This document shows positions 36,631 to 46,884 of a DNA stretch of 64,000 nt, piece after piece. The notes below the pieces were generated by a model that saw only the letters and a program-made list of their open reading frames with translations, made no database searches and was not told the origin of the DNA. The stretch spans positions 1 to 64,000 of the forward strand of contig NZ_CAKRNY010000018.1 in NCBI RefSeq assembly GCF_934371575.1. The letters run 5' to 3'. Made by a program: the position numbers and the translations under genes. The DNA comes from an uncultured Blautia sp. Its GTDB lineage: Bacteria; Bacillota; Clostridia; Lachnospirales; Lachnospiraceae. Each line of letters begins with the position of its first letter. Position 1 is the stretch's first letter.

Positions 36631-38004
36631 ATGAATACAACAATTGCAGCGATATCTACTGCTGTGAGTGCTTCGGGAATCGGAATCATCCGAATCAGCG
36701 GCCCGGAAGCCATGGACGTTATATCCCGCATTTACCGTTCTAAGGGCGGGAAAAAGAAGATTAAAGAAGTACCCACCCACACCATTCATTATGGTTATAT
36801 TTATGACGGGGAAGAGATTGTGGATGAAGTTCTGGTCATGGTCATGCGTGCACCCAAAACATTCACAGGAGAAGATACCGTGGAGATTGACTGTCACGGC
36901 GGTGTCTATGCCATGAACCGGGTTTTGGAAACGGTTTTGAAAAACGGTGCCAAGATCGCCGGACCCGGAGAATTTACCAAGAGAGCCTTTTTGAATGGAC
37001 GTCTGGATCTTTCCCAGGCAGAGGCGGTAATGGATGTAATTCAGGCGAAGAATGAATACGCATTAAAGAGCTCCATGAGCCAGCTGAAGGGCTCTGTGCA
37101 GAAGACGATTCAGGAGATTCGAAGTGATCTGATCTATGAAATTGCCTTTATTGAGTCTGCGCTGGATGATCCTGAACACATCAGTCTGGATGGATATCCA
37201 CAGAAATTACATGGAATTGTGGAAAAAGAGCAGAAATCCATCGAAGAGCTGTTGAAAACTTCTTCAGACGGAAAGATCATCCGTGAGGGAATCGAGACGG
37301 TTATTGTGGGTAAGCCAAATGCAGGCAAATCTTCCCTGCTGAACCTTCTTGTTGGGGAAAACAAAGCCATTGTAACGGATATTGAAGGCACTACAAGGGA
37401 TATTCTGGAGGAGTATATTACTCTTCATGGAATTACGTTGAAAATTGTGGATACTGCTGGTATCCGTGAGACAGAGGATGTGGTGGAGAAAATCGGTGTT
37501 TCCCGTGCCCGTGAGGTTGCAAAGGGAGCGGATCTGGTGCTGTATGTGGTGGACAGCTCCACAGCACTGGATGAGAATGACGAAGAAATCATGGAAATGC
37601 TGAAGGGCAGAAAAGCCATTGTACTGTATAATAAAACAGACCTTGCTTCTGCCGTGAGTATGGAGGAATTAAAGGCAAAAACCGACCATCCGATCATTCC
37701 GATCTCCGCGAAGGAAGAGACTGGAATTACCCAGCTGGCAGATACCATTAAGACCATGTTTTTCAGTGGAAAAATATCTTTCAATGATGAGGTTTACATT
37801 ACAAATGCCCGTCATAAAGAGGCACTTGAGGAGGCGGCGGAAAGCCTTGCAATGGTCAGACAGAGTATAGAGGATGGAATGCCGGAAGACTTCTTTTCCA
37901 TTGATCTGATGGCTGCTTACGGAAGCCTGGGGAAAATCACAGGAGAGGAAGTAGGGGAAGATCTGGTGAATGAGATATTCAGTAAGTTTTGTATGGGCAA
38001 GTAG
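36631..38004 (+). CDS. mnmE: tRNA modification GTPase MnmE
   Basis: With MnmG it makes the 5-carboxymethylaminomethyl group on U34 of several tRNAs. 457 aa. N-terminal THF-binding domain (DTIAAISTA type start NTTIAAISTAVS), helical domain, and inserted G domain with G1 GKPNAGKSS near 227, G2 TDIEGTTRD, G3 DTAG and NKTD. The C-terminus is FCMGK, with the essential Cys. Start at 36631 follows GGAGGAGATCAC. Confidence 0.97.
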   Translation: MNTTIAAISTAVSASGIGIIRISGPEAMDVISRIYRSKGGKKKIKEVPTHTIHYGYIYDGEEIVDEVLVMVMRAPKTFTGEDTVEIDCHGGVYAMNRVLETVLKNGAKIAGPGEFTKRAFLNGRLDLSQAEAVMDVIQAKNEYALKSSMSQLKGSVQKTIQEIRSDLIYEIAFIESALDDPEHISLDGYPQKLHGIVEKEQKSIEELLKTSSDGKIIREGIETVIVGKPNAGKSSLLNLLVGENKAIVTDIEGTTRDILEEYITLHGITLKIVDTAGIRETEDVVEKIGVSRAREVAKGADLVLYVVDSSTALDENDEEIMEMLKGRKAIVLYNKTDLASAVSMEELKAKTDHPIIPISAKEETGITQLADTIKTMFFSGKISFNDEVYITNARHKEALEEAAESLAMVRQSIEDGMPEDFFSIDLMAAYGSLGKITGEEVGEDLVNEIFSKFCMGK

Positions 38005-38109
38005 TGACAGAGGGACGCGATTTGGCAAATGATATTCCACGCAGGTCGTCGCAACGCTGTGCACTGTTTAGAACAATATATGGATGAGCGTGTTGTAGAG
38101 GAGATTAAA

Positions 38110-39996
38110 ATGAAAAATTTGGAAGAAAATTATGACATAGTAGTTGTAGGAGCCGGACATGCAGGCTGTGAGGCTGCACTGGCAGGAGCCAGACTGGGAC
38201 TGAAAACAGTAATGTTTACTGTCAGCGTAGACAGTATTGCACTTATGCCCTGTAATCCCAATGTAGGCGGAAGCTCCAAGGGACATCTGGTTCGTGAACT
38301 GGACGCTCTTGGCGGCGAGATGGGAAAGAATATTGATAAAACTTTTATCCAGTCAAAGATGCTGAACTGCTCCAAAGGCCCTGCTGTCCATTCCCTTCGC
38401 GCACAGGCTGACAAGCAGGCATACAGCAACGAGATGAGAAAGACTCTGGAGAATCAGGAGAACCTGACTATCCGCCAGGGAGAGGTAACAAAGCTTCTTG
38501 TAGAGGATGGCAGAATCACTGGTGTAAAGACTTATTCCGGAGCTGTTTACCATTGTAAGGCGGTTGTTTTGTGTACCGGAACTTATCTGAAAGCACGTTG
38601 TATTTATGGTGATGTCAGCAATTATACAGGTCCAAACGGTCTGCAGGCTGCCAATTATCTGACTGATTCTCTGAAAGAACTTGGAATCGAAATGTTCCGT
38701 TTTAAGACCGGAACACCGGCCAGAATTGCAGGAAATACCATTGACTATAGCAAGATGGAAGAGCAGTTTGGCGATGAGAGAGTTGTGCCGTTTTCCTTTT
38801 CCACAGACCCGGAGGATGTGCAGATTGAACAGAAATCCTGCTGGCTGACATACACAAATGAGACTACCCATGACATCATTCGTGCAAACCTGGACCGTTC
38901 CCCATTGTATTCCGGTATGATCGAGGGAACCGGTCCACGTTATTGCCCGTCCATTGAGGATAAAGTCGTTCGTTTTGCAGATAAAAAGAGACACCAGGTA
39001 TTTATTGAGCCGGAGGGCCTTTATACAAATGAGATGTATATTGGCGGTATGTCCAGCTCTTTGCCGGAAGATGTGCAGGAAGAAATGTACCATAGTGTGC
39101 CGGGACTTGAGCATGCAAAAATCGTGAAGAATGCTTATGCTATCGAGTACGATTGCATTAACCCCAGACAGCTTTATCCTACACTGGAGTTTAAGAAAAT
39201 AAAGGGTCTTTTCAGCGGCGGACAGTTTAACGGAAGCTCCGGATACGAGGAGGCAGCAGCACAGGGACTGGTTGCAGGCATCAATGCAGCCATGGAAGTG
39301 CTGGGAAAAGAACAGCTGATCCTGGATCGTTCTGAGGCTTATATCGGCGTTCTTATTGACGATCTGGTTACAAAAGAGAACCATGAACCATATAGAATGA
39401 TGACCAGCCGCGCAGAATACCGCCTGCTTTTACGTCAGGATAATGCGGATCTGAGGCTTCGTAAAAAAGGCTGGGAGGTTGGTCTTGTAGATGACGAAAC
39501 CTATGGAAAAGTGTTGGAAAAAGAGCGTCTGATCCAGGAAGAAATCCAGCGTGTGGAGAGTACAAATGTTGGAATGACAGAGGCTGTTCAGAACCTTCTG
39601 GAAAGCAAAGGAAGCACGCTTCTGAAGTCCGGAATCAGTCTTGCAGAGCTGATCCGAAGGCCGGAGCTTTCCTATGAGGATGTGGCTCCTATTGATAAGA
39701 ACCGCCCTGAGCTTGCCTGGGATGTGCAGGAACAGGTGAATATTAACATCAAATATGATGGCTATATCCGCCGCCAGATGAAGCAGGTAGAGCAGTTTAA
39801 GAAGCTGGAAGCGAAGAAAATTCCGGAGAATCTGGATTATGAGAAGGTGAAGAGCCTGCGTATTGAAGCGCGTCAGAAACTGGAACTTTACAGACCTGTT
39901 TCCATAGGTCAGGCATCACGAATTTCCGGGGTTTCACCGGCGGATATCTCCGTTCTGCTGGTTTATATGGAGCAGTATGGGAAGGAGCGCCGTTAA
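38110..39996 (+). CDS. mnmG: tRNA uridine-5-carboxymethylaminomethyl modification enzyme MnmG
   Basis: FAD-dependent partner of MnmE, 628 aa, the normal length. N-terminal FAD fold [20 protein letters not shown], then [17 protein letters not shown] and the conserved FKTGTPAR. C-terminal helical domain ends near [17 protein letters not shown] choose ATG 38110 (AGGAGATTAAA upstream); the frame opens earlier at 38029 without a ribosome site. Confidence 0.97.
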   Translation: MKNLEENYDIVVVGAGHAGCEAALAGARLGLKTVMFTVSVDSIALMPCNPNVGGSSKGHLVRELDALGGEMGKNIDKTFIQSKMLNCSKGPAVHSLRAQADKQAYSNEMRKTLENQENLTIRQGEVTKLLVEDGRITGVKTYSGAVYHCKAVVLCTGTYLKARCIYGDVSNYTGPNGLQAANYLTDSLKELGIEMFRFKTGTPARIAGNTIDYSKMEEQFGDERVVPFSFSTDPEDVQIEQKSCWLTYTNETTHDIIRANLDRSPLYSGMIEGTGPRYCPSIEDKVVRFADKKRHQVFIEPEGLYTNEMYIGGMSSSLPEDVQEEMYHSVPGLEHAKIVKNAYAIEYDCINPRQLYPTLEFKKIKGLFSGGQFNGSSGYEEAAAQGLVAGINAAMEVLGKEQLILDRSEAYIGVLIDDLVTKENHEPYRMMTSRAEYRLLLRQDNADLRLRKKGWEVGLVDDETYGKVLEKERLIQEEIQRVESTNVGMTEAVQNLLESKGSTLLKSGISLAELIRRPELSYEDVAPIDKNRPELAWDVQEQVNINIKYDGYIRRQMKQVEQFKKLEAKKIPENLDYEKVKSLRIEARQKLELYRPVSIGQASRISGVSPADISVLLVYMEQYGKERR

Positions 39997-40137
39997 AGAC
40001 GCATTTTCCGTGCTTCCACAAGTAGTATCTCGCGCAGATATGTCTGTCATTGCGCCTGAAACAATATGGCAGGGAATACTGTTTATGTGTATTGATAAAT
40101 GAAAATAGTGAGTTGTTTGAAATATAAGGAGACATTT

Positions 40138-40872
40138 ATGGAATATGATTTAACCCTCTTTGAGAAAGGACTTGAAGAGCTTGGAATTGTTCTTTCTGAT
40201 GAGCAGAAGAAGCAGTTTATCACTTATTATGAGTATCTTGTAGAGAAGAATAAGGTAATGAATTTAACTGCAATTACTGAGTATGATGAAGTTATTTTAA
40301 AGCATTTTCTGGACAGCTTATCCATTGTAAAAGCGGGATGCTTTGACCAGAAAGATCTGGCAGGAAAATCCGCAATTGACATTGGAACAGGTGCCGGATT
40401 TCCTGGAATTCCACTGAAAATAGCTTTTCCGGAGCTGAAGATCACATTGCTGGATTCCCTGAATAAGAGAGTGAATTTCCTGAATGAAGTGATCGACATG
40501 CTGGGGCTGAAAGATGTCACTGCCGTTCATGGAAGAGCAGAAGATTACGCAAAACAGAAGGAACACAGAGAGAAATATGACTTCTGTGTATCCCGTGCTG
40601 TGGCCAATTTAAGCACCCTTTCCGAATACTGTATCCCCTTTGTAAAAGAAGGCGGCAGCTTTATTTCCTACAAATCCGGCAAGATCGACGAGGAACTTTC
40701 CCAGGCAGAGCATGCAGTAAAAATCCTTGGAGGAAAGGTTCAGGATGTGGTAAAATTTCCGCTGATGAATACGGATATGGATCGTTCCTTCGTAGTGATC
40801 AGGAAACTGAAACCTACTGCAAAGAAGTATCCCAGAAAGGCCGGGCTTCCGTCTAAAGAACCTCTGGCATAA
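40138..40872 (+). CDS. rsmG: 16S rRNA (guanine527-N7)-methyltransferase
   Basis: GidB-type enzyme, 244 aa. SAM site DIGTGAGFPGIPLKI near 82; the FLDSLSI motif and the family-typical KIDEELSQAEHA segment follow. Loss in other species gives low-level streptomycin resistance. Start 40138 follows AAGGAGACATTT. Last gene of the yidC-mnmE-mnmG-rsmG run. Confidence 0.96.
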   Translation: MEYDLTLFEKGLEELGIVLSDEQKKQFITYYEYLVEKNKVMNLTAITEYDEVILKHFLDSLSIVKAGCFDQKDLAGKSAIDIGTGAGFPGIPLKIAFPELKITLLDSLNKRVNFLNEVIDMLGLKDVTAVHGRAEDYAKQKEHREKYDFCVSRAVANLSTLSEYCIPFVKEGGSFISYKSGKIDEELSQAEHAVKILGGKVQDVVKFPLMNTDMDRSFVVIRKLKPTAKKYPRKAGLPSKEPLA

Positions 40873-40875
40873 AAA

Positions 40876-40915
40876 AGAAGATTCCGACAGGTGAAAACCT
40901 GCCCGGAATCTTTTC
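40876..40915 (+). terminator. terminator after rsmG
   Basis: AAGATTCCG...CGGAATCTT with inner CAGGT/ACCTG, then TTTTCAC. It separates the tRNA/rRNA-modification genes from the ABC operon. Confidence 0.88.
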
Positions 40916-41078
40916 ACATTTCTAACACATAATAATCACAATATTCTCACACAATTATCTAAATTTCCTCACAGGTTGTACATAGAATTATCATAGATGG
41001 GTAACCGGTATAATTACAATATGCAGATTTTGTATGACGTAATATCAGGCTGCCTGCAACTTGAAGGAGGTAAGAAAC

Positions 41079-42137
41079 TTGATTGAAGTAAAAAATCTGG
41101 TAAAACGCTACGGCGATCACACCGCTGTAGACCACCTTTCTTTTGAAATCGAGAAAGGCAAGATTTATGGTTTCCTGGGCCCGAACGGCGCCGGAAAATC
41201 CACGACCATGAATATGATAACCGGCTATATTGCATCCACTGAGGGAACAGTAGTCATAGATGGTCATGATATTCTGGAAGAACCTGAGGAGGCAAAAAAA
41301 TGCATCGGATATCTACCCGAAATGCCGCCCCTTTATTTTGATATGACCGTTCTGGAATATCTGAAATTCGTAGCAGATCTGAAGAAAATTCCTAAAGATA
41401 AAAAAGCATCCATGATTGAAGAAATTATGGATATGGTGAAGATCACCGACATGAAAAACCGTCTGATCAAGAATCTTTCAAAAGGTTACAGACAGAGAGT
41501 TGGGATTGCGCAGGCAGTGCTTGGTTATCCTGAGGTTATCATTCTGGATGAGCCTACAGTTGGTCTTGATCCAAAACAGATCAATGAAATCCGTGATCTG
41601 ATTAAAGGTTTGAAAAAGAAGCACACAGTTATTCTCAGTTCCCATATCCTTTCTGAAGTCAGTGCTGTCTGCGATTACGTACTGATCATTTCGCACGGAA
41701 AACTTGTGGCAAGTGATACCCCTGAGAATCTGGGAAAACTGGCAGCAGGCGCCAACAGCCTGAGTCTTCTTGTAAAAGGACCAAAAGATACAGTCAGAGC
41801 CGCTCTGGAGGCTGTAGAAGGGGTAAAAGAGGTCACAGCGAAGAAAAGTCCGGAGGAAGGTGTTTGTGCCGTTTCTGTGGCCACAGAAGAGAATACAGAT
41901 GTGCGTGAAAAGGTATTTAACAGCATGGTAAATGCAGGCTGTCCGATTCTTGAAATGCAGTCCAAGAAGGTTTCTTTGGAAGAAATTTTCCTTGAACTTA
42001 CAGAAAATGAGAAAAACGAGAATACAGTCCAATATAATGGATTTTTAAACGAAAACATAGAAAAAACAGATGAAGCTAATGAAACTATGTCAAATAATGG
42101 ACTCGAAGATAAAAATATAGAAAAAGGGGAGGAGTAA
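41079..42137 (+). CDS. ABC transporter ATP-binding protein (GldA/CcmA-like)
   Basis: 352-aa ABC ATPase: Walker A GPNGAGKSTT near 36, signature LSKGYRQRVGIAQA near 134, Walker B VIILDEPTVGLDP. The C-terminal third is a DUF4162-like extension plus an Asn/Glu-rich tail. The start is TTG at 41079 with AAGGAGG 8 nt upstream; a TTG at 41061 would lie over that ribosome site. It is the first gene of a four-gene exporter unit with the GldF-like, GldG-like and DUF4340 genes. A -10 like TATAAT sits at 41009. Confidence 0.93.
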   Translation: MIEVKNLVKRYGDHTAVDHLSFEIEKGKIYGFLGPNGAGKSTTMNMITGYIASTEGTVVIDGHDILEEPEEAKKCIGYLPEMPPLYFDMTVLEYLKFVADLKKIPKDKKASMIEEIMDMVKITDMKNRLIKNLSKGYRQRVGIAQAVLGYPEVIILDEPTVGLDPKQINEIRDLIKGLKKKHTVILSSHILSEVSAVCDYVLIISHGKLVASDTPENLGKLAAGANSLSLLVKGPKDTVRAALEAVEGVKEVTAKKSPEEGVCAVSVATEENTDVREKVFNSMVNAGCPILEMQSKKVSLEEIFLELTENEKNENTVQYNGFLNENIEKTDEANETMSNNGLEDKNIEKGEE

Positions 42138-42140
42138 ATC

Positions 42141-43004
42141 ATGCTTGCTATTTATAAAAGAGAGTTGAAAAGCTACCTGACTTCTATGGTCGGCTATCTG
42201 TTTATGTTTTTTGTATTACTGATCGCCGGTATTTATTTTACAGCATATCAGCTTTCAGCTGCTTATCCGAAATTTGAATACACTTTAAATGCTATGACAT
42301 TTGTATTTCTGATCGCAGTGCCGATCCTGACTATGCGAGTGCTCGCTGAAGAAAGAAAACAGAAGACAGATCAGCTTCTGCTTACTTCTCCGGTATCTGT
42401 ATCCGGAATTGTAATGGGAAAATATCTTGCTTTGGTTACTATTTACGCAATTCCAATCGCTGTACTGGCAACTTATCCGCTGATCATGGCAAAGTTCGGA
42501 ACCGTTTCATTTGGCTCGGCCTATACCGCTCTTCTGGGATTTTTCTTTCTTGGAAGTGCCAACATTGCAATTGGCGTATTTTTTTCTGCAATCACTGAGA
42601 GCCAGGTAATTGCAGCTGTCCTTACATTTGTGTTTTTATTTGCGTTTTATATGATGAATGGGATTTCTTCCTTTTTTTCACAGACAGCAATGTCCACATG
42701 TGTAACATTTGGCCTTCTGATCATAGCACTCTGCCTTATGATCTACAGCATGATCAAAAATGCAGTGATTTCCGGCATTATCTGTGCAATTGGAGAGGCG
42801 GCACTGGTCATTGTTTATGTTGTAAAATCCAGCGTATTTGAAGGTGGAATCCAGAAGGTGCTTGAAGTGTTTAATTTAAGTTCACATTTTGAAAACTTCA
42901 CAAACAGTATTTTTGATGTGACCGGAGTGGTTTATTTTCTGTCCGTCATTACCATCTGTATATTCCTTACCATGCAGACTATACTGAAAAGACGTTGGAA
43001 TTAA
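42141..43004 (+). CDS. ABC-2 type permease (GldF-like)
   Basis: 287-aa membrane protein with about six TMs (first at 18-38, last at 265-283). Opening MLAIYKRELKSYLTSMVGYLF matches ABC-2 permeases associated with GldG proteins. ILTMRVLAEERKQKTDQLLLT is the conserved cytoplasmic loop of the group. Follows the ATPase by 3 nt. In Bacteroidetes the relatives serve gliding; here a gliding role is unlikely and the cargo is unknown. Confidence 0.9.
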   Translation: MLAIYKRELKSYLTSMVGYLFMFFVLLIAGIYFTAYQLSAAYPKFEYTLNAMTFVFLIAVPILTMRVLAEERKQKTDQLLLTSPVSVSGIVMGKYLALVTIYAIPIAVLATYPLIMAKFGTVSFGSAYTALLGFFFLGSANIAIGVFFSAITESQVIAAVLTFVFLFAFYMMNGISSFFSQTAMSTCVTFGLLIIALCLMIYSMIKNAVISGIICAIGEAALVIVYVVKSSVFEGGIQKVLEVFNLSSHFENFTNSIFDVTGVVYFLSVITICIFLTMQTILKRRWN

Positions 43005-43016
43005 GGAGGTGGGAAA

Positions 43017-44555
43017 ATGTTATTTAAAAAGAAAAACGATAACAATATTAACAATAATGACGCAAAAGAGCTGAATGGTGAAAATATAGAAAATAATAAC
43101 AATACAAACAAAAAACAGAAGAAAAAATTTAAAGACAGCATAAATAAAAAGTATTTAAAAAATGGAAGCTATAGTTCAATTATGATAGTTGTTTTTGTTG
43201 CTATCATTATTGTTATAAATATGATAGTTGGAAACCTTCCGTCAAAGTACACGCAATTGGATATAAGCTCTGAGAAACTTTATACTATCGGGGACGAAAC
43301 CAAGGCCATGCTGAAAGATCTGGACAAGGATGTTACCATATATCAGATAGCCCAGAGCGGAAATGAGGACGAAACTATCAGTAATCTGCTCCAGAGATAT
43401 GCGGATGAATCCGATCATATTAAGGTGGAACAGAAAGACCCGGTGGTCAATCCTAAATTTGTCAGTGAATACACCAGTGACAACCTTTCCTCTAATAGCT
43501 TAATTGTTGTATGCGGAGATAGAAATAAGGTTGTAAATTATAACAATATTTACGAATCTACAATGGATTACAACACATACAGTTATCAGACAACAGGATT
43601 CGACGGCGAAGGCCAGATTACAAGTGCCATCGCGTATGTAACCAGTGAAGACCTGCCGGTATTGTACACATTAGAGGGACATGGAGAACAGGAGCTTGAT
43701 TCCACAATAAAAGAAGATGTTGAGAAGGCAAATATGGAAATCAAGTCGCTGAATCTGGTTACAGAGGGAAGCGTGCCGGAAGATGCGGGTTGTCTGTTGA
43801 TTGATTCCCCGGCAACAGATATTTCAGAAGATGAAAAGACGGCAATTATTGAGTATCTGGAAAATGGTGGAAAAGCCATGATTTTCTCCGATTATACAGG
43901 AGAAGAGATGGAAAATTTAGATGCAGTACTGCAAAATTATGGCATAAGCAGAGTGGATGGGCTTGTATTTGAAGGAGATTCCCAGCACTATGCAGCACAG
44001 ATGCCATATTATCTGGTTCCGACTGTGAACAGCACGGATATTACATCAGACGTTGCATCCTCTGGATACTATATTCTTATGCCATATGCACAGGGAATTC
44101 AGAAATCAGACGACGTAAGGGATACGGTTAATATTGAAAGCCTTCTAACAACATCTGATAGTGCATATTCTAAGACAAATCTGAATAGCGGTGTTGTTGA
44201 AAAAGAAGATGGAGATGTGGATGGCCCCTTTGATCTTGGTGTAAGCATTACAGAGACTGTGGGCGATGATAAAGAAACACATATTATTTATTATTCTACA
44301 TCGAATCTGCTGCAGAGTCAGATAAATCAAATGGTTTCAGGTGGAAATGAAAAGCTTGTAATGGCTTCTTTAAGCTCTCTCGTAGATACTGAGGACAGTA
44401 CAACGATCTCCATTCCATCAAAGAGCCTGGAAGTATCATATCTGACTTTGACAGCATATGATGCAAGCTTCTGGAAAATCTGCACAATCGGTTTGATTCC
44501 GGGAGCGTTCCTGTTAATTGGATTTATGATTTGGTTTAAGAGGAGAAAAGCCTGA
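43017..44555 (+). CDS. GldG-like ABC-associated auxiliary protein
   Basis: 512 aa. An N-terminal Asn/Lys-rich cytoplasmic tail (about 1-50) precedes a TM at 54-73; then an extracytoplasmic domain (KYTQLDISSEKLYTIGDETK, VLYTLEGHGEQELDS, LLIDSPATDISEDEK) of the ABC_transp_aux/GldG type, and a C-terminal TM near 488-505 followed by KRRKA. Cotranscribed with the permease (12 nt gap). Probably a periplasm-like-face partner of the exporter. Confidence 0.88.
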   Translation: MLFKKKNDNNINNNDAKELNGENIENNNNTNKKQKKKFKDSINKKYLKNGSYSSIMIVVFVAIIIVINMIVGNLPSKYTQLDISSEKLYTIGDETKAMLKDLDKDVTIYQIAQSGNEDETISNLLQRYADESDHIKVEQKDPVVNPKFVSEYTSDNLSSNSLIVVCGDRNKVVNYNNIYESTMDYNTYSYQTTGFDGEGQITSAIAYVTSEDLPVLYTLEGHGEQELDSTIKEDVEKANMEIKSLNLVTEGSVPEDAGCLLIDSPATDISEDEKTAIIEYLENGGKAMIFSDYTGEEMENLDAVLQNYGISRVDGLVFEGDSQHYAAQMPYYLVPTVNSTDITSDVASSGYYILMPYAQGIQKSDDVRDTVNIESLLTTSDSAYSKTNLNSGVVEKEDGDVDGPFDLGVSITETVGDDKETHIIYYSTSNLLQSQINQMVSGGNEKLVMASLSSLVDTEDSTTISIPSKSLEVSYLTLTAYDASFWKICTIGLIPGAFLLIGFMIWFKRRKA

Positions 44556-46702
44556 TGAAGAAAAAATCAGTAAGTCTTATTACAGCAGTCGGTGTGCTGG
44601 TGATCCTCAGCGGAGCATACGTAGGCGTAACAGCCTACGTGGCAAAGCAGGATGCTGCAGAAGCTGAGAATGAGGAAGAAGAGAAAACAGAAATTGTTTC
44701 CATAGCTTCTTCTGATGTAAAATCAATAAAATTTGTAATTGATAAAAAAGAAGTCACCTTTGAAAAAGATGGGGATTCCTGGGTGAAGAGCGATGAGAAA
44801 GATTTTCCGGTGGATCAGGATAAAATAGATACGCTTGTTGGCTCATTAAGCTCTGTAACAGCGGAAAGAACTCTGGAAGATGTAGAAGACCCGTCTGAAT
44901 ACGAATTAGATGATCCTGAAAACACTGTCACAGTAATTACTGAAGATGGAAAAGAAACCGTAATTCAACTGGGAATGGTAAATGATTCTACCAGTCAGGA
45001 ATATATTGATTTGAATAAGGATTCATCTACCGTTTATGTTGTGAGTAATTCGACATTTTCTTCTTTTGAAGGAACACTATATGATTTTGCAAAGAGTGGA
45101 ACATTCCCAACAGTAGATTCTTCTACGATCAGTAAAATTTCTGTAGATGGAGAAAAAACATCTTATTCTCTTGAAAAAGATGAGAATAATTTCTGGAATA
45201 TTACAGCAAAAGATGATACGGAAAAAGCGGATTCTGTGGAAAAAGCAGATGCGGAAAAAGTAGGCGTGGAAAAAGCGGATACCGAAAAAGCGGATTCTGC
45301 GAAGGCAACTTCACTCGCGAGCGCAGTATCCGGAATAGCTTATTCGAGTTATGTAAACTATAACTGCGCGGATAATCAGCTTTCTGAGTATGGATTAGAT
45401 AAACCGTATGCTGAAATAACAGTGGATTATCAGGAAGAAGTAGAAGAAGAGTCCACCGAGGGCGAAAATGAAGCTGAAAATGGCACTGAGAGCGTTTCAG
45501 AGATATCAGAAGATGAGAGCCTGGAACCAGATGATTCTGCAGATGATAGTGACGATGATGTAGAAACTGATTTGCCAGAAGATGAGAGCAGCGCTGGGGA
45601 GAATACTTTGGAAGAAGCTGATGCAGCAGAAGAAGACTCTGTGGAAGAAGATGATACAGAAGCGAGTGCTACAGAAGGAAATACTGTAGAAGAGAATGAT
45701 ACAGAAGCGAGTGCTACAGAAGAGAATGTTGTAGAGAAGAATGCTACGGACGAGAATGCTACAGAAGGAGATGCTGCGGAAGCGAATGCTGCGGAAGAGA
45801 ATGTTGCAGAAAAAGACGATGCGGAAACAGAACCTGAGATGGTTGATCGTGAGCTTATAATTCAAATCGGAGATCAGTCTTCGGACGGCGGCAGATATGT
45901 TCGTGTAAACGATAGTAATGAAATTTACACAATTTCTGAGGATACTCTTGATACTTTTCTTGAAAAAACAAATGCTGATTTCTGGGATCTGACGGTGAGC
46001 TATTTATCTGTAAACGATCTTGAAAAGTTGGATGTAGAATACAAAGGCGAAGAATATAGTATAGATGTTTCACGTGAAACATCTGAAGATGATGCACAAT
46101 CGTCCGATGAAGACGCCGATACCAGCGAAGATGAGAACAGCAGTAAAGTGTCTGATGCTGAAAATACTGATGGCAGTGAGACTTCCAGCAATGCGGATAA
46201 AGATGCTGATGAAAACACGGATGCCGACGGAAATACGTTCGATGACGAAAATACTGATACCAGCAAGAGTGCTGATGAAAATGGCAATGATAGTGAGACT
46301 TCTGGTAATGCTGATGATACGGCTATAAATTCGGCAAATACATCAAGTGCAACCTTATCTTACGCATTAAATGGCAATAAACTTGAAAGTACGACGTTTA
46401 CTACATTCTATAACAAACTGATCAACATGGCAGCACAGAAACGCTTGACTGACGAGTTTGAGTCAAACAATGATCCAGAAATGACAGTGAAGTTTATCAG
46501 TACAGGCGGAAATGAAAATGATGTGGATTATTATTCGTATGATACGAATTATTATGCGGCTGTATCTGATGGGAAAGTTTATCTGGTAAATAAAATGACA
46601 GTGAAGGAGTTGTTCCGGTCATTTGAAAGCGTGATTGGTGAGAATGACATGACAAATGATGAAGCAACAGAGAATGAAACAGCGGAAACAGAACAGGAAT
46701 AA
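44555..46702 (+). CDS. DUF4340 protein with large acidic low-complexity inserts
   Basis: 715 aa. One N-terminal TM or signal anchor (VSLITAVGVLVILSGAYVGVTAYV), then DUF4340 units (DVKSIKFVIDKKEVTFEKDG, TVERTL-like, DPENTVTVITEDG). Between the folded parts lie repeats: EKAD units near 225-250, a Glu/Ala/Asn/Thr stretch near 300-430 (units like TEASATEENVVEKNAT), and an Asp/Ser/Glu stretch near 510-590. The core would be of ordinary DUF4340 size without them. Overlaps the GldG-like gene by 1 nt (TGATG). A perfect parS lies inside it at 46066. Confidence 0.85.
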   Translation: MKKKSVSLITAVGVLVILSGAYVGVTAYVAKQDAAEAENEEEEKTEIVSIASSDVKSIKFVIDKKEVTFEKDGDSWVKSDEKDFPVDQDKIDTLVGSLSSVTAERTLEDVEDPSEYELDDPENTVTVITEDGKETVIQLGMVNDSTSQEYIDLNKDSSTVYVVSNSTFSSFEGTLYDFAKSGTFPTVDSSTISKISVDGEKTSYSLEKDENNFWNITAKDDTEKADSVEKADAEKVGVEKADTEKADSAKATSLASAVSGIAYSSYVNYNCADNQLSEYGLDKPYAEITVDYQEEVEEESTEGENEAENGTESVSEISEDESLEPDDSADDSDDDVETDLPEDESSAGENTLEEADAAEEDSVEEDDTEASATEGNTVEENDTEASATEENVVEKNATDENATEGDAAEANAAEENVAEKDDAETEPEMVDRELIIQIGDQSSDGGRYVRVNDSNEIYTISEDTLDTFLEKTNADFWDLTVSYLSVNDLEKLDVEYKGEEYSIDVSRETSEDDAQSSDEDADTSEDENSSKVSDAENTDGSETSSNADKDADENTDADGNTFDDENTDTSKSADENGNDSETSGNADDTAINSANTSSATLSYALNGNKLESTTFTTFYNKLINMAAQKRLTDEFESNNDPEMTVKFISTGGNENDVDYYSYDTNYYAAVSDGKVYLVNKMTVKELFRSFESVIGENDMTNDEATENETAETEQE
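46066..46081. other. parS: parS site inside the DUF4340 gene
   Basis: TGTTTCACGTGAAACA, a perfect 16-bp parS palindrome and the ParB nucleation site. In frame it encodes part of D-V-S-R-E-T-S. Confidence 0.95.
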
Positions 46703-46763
46703 TGATAGAATATAGAAAACTGAGATAACACTGAAATATCAATAAAATTATATGTAATTAAGG

Positions 46764-46812
46764 AAAAACAGCTTTGTTAGTGTGTTGATTGCACAGAACA
46801 AGGCTGTTTTTG
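46764..46812 (+). terminator. terminator of the ABC-DUF4340 operon
   Basis: AAAAACAGCTTTGTT and AACAAGGCTGTTTTT form a 15-bp stem with one G-U, then TGC. Directly after the DUF4340 gene. Confidence 0.9.
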
Positions 46813-46884
46813 CTTTATAGGAAATTACTCCGTAATGTTCCAATAAAGCAAAAAAACGCTCCGCGAGGATGTGACCAGATGCAT
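46812..46884 (+). repeat. intergenic repeat element, copy 2
   Basis: Starts with a long hairpin (GCTTTAT, GGAA, ATTAC / GTAAT, TTCC, ATAAAGC), then AAAAAAACGCTCCGCGAGGA and TGTGACCAGATGCAT. Matches 21357-21423 on the other strand. The following bases (to about 46960) can form more hairpins (GTCTGCTAAAGCAGAC enclosed by CCAGAT/ATCTGG; GCGC/GCGC). Confidence 0.85.

Noticed and set aside
38353..39384. Minus-strand ORF of 343 aa
   Set aside because: Antisense to mnmG; no family features.
44555..46702. CRISPR or tandem satellite
   Set aside because: The repeats are degenerate, in frame and protein-coding, without regular spacers.
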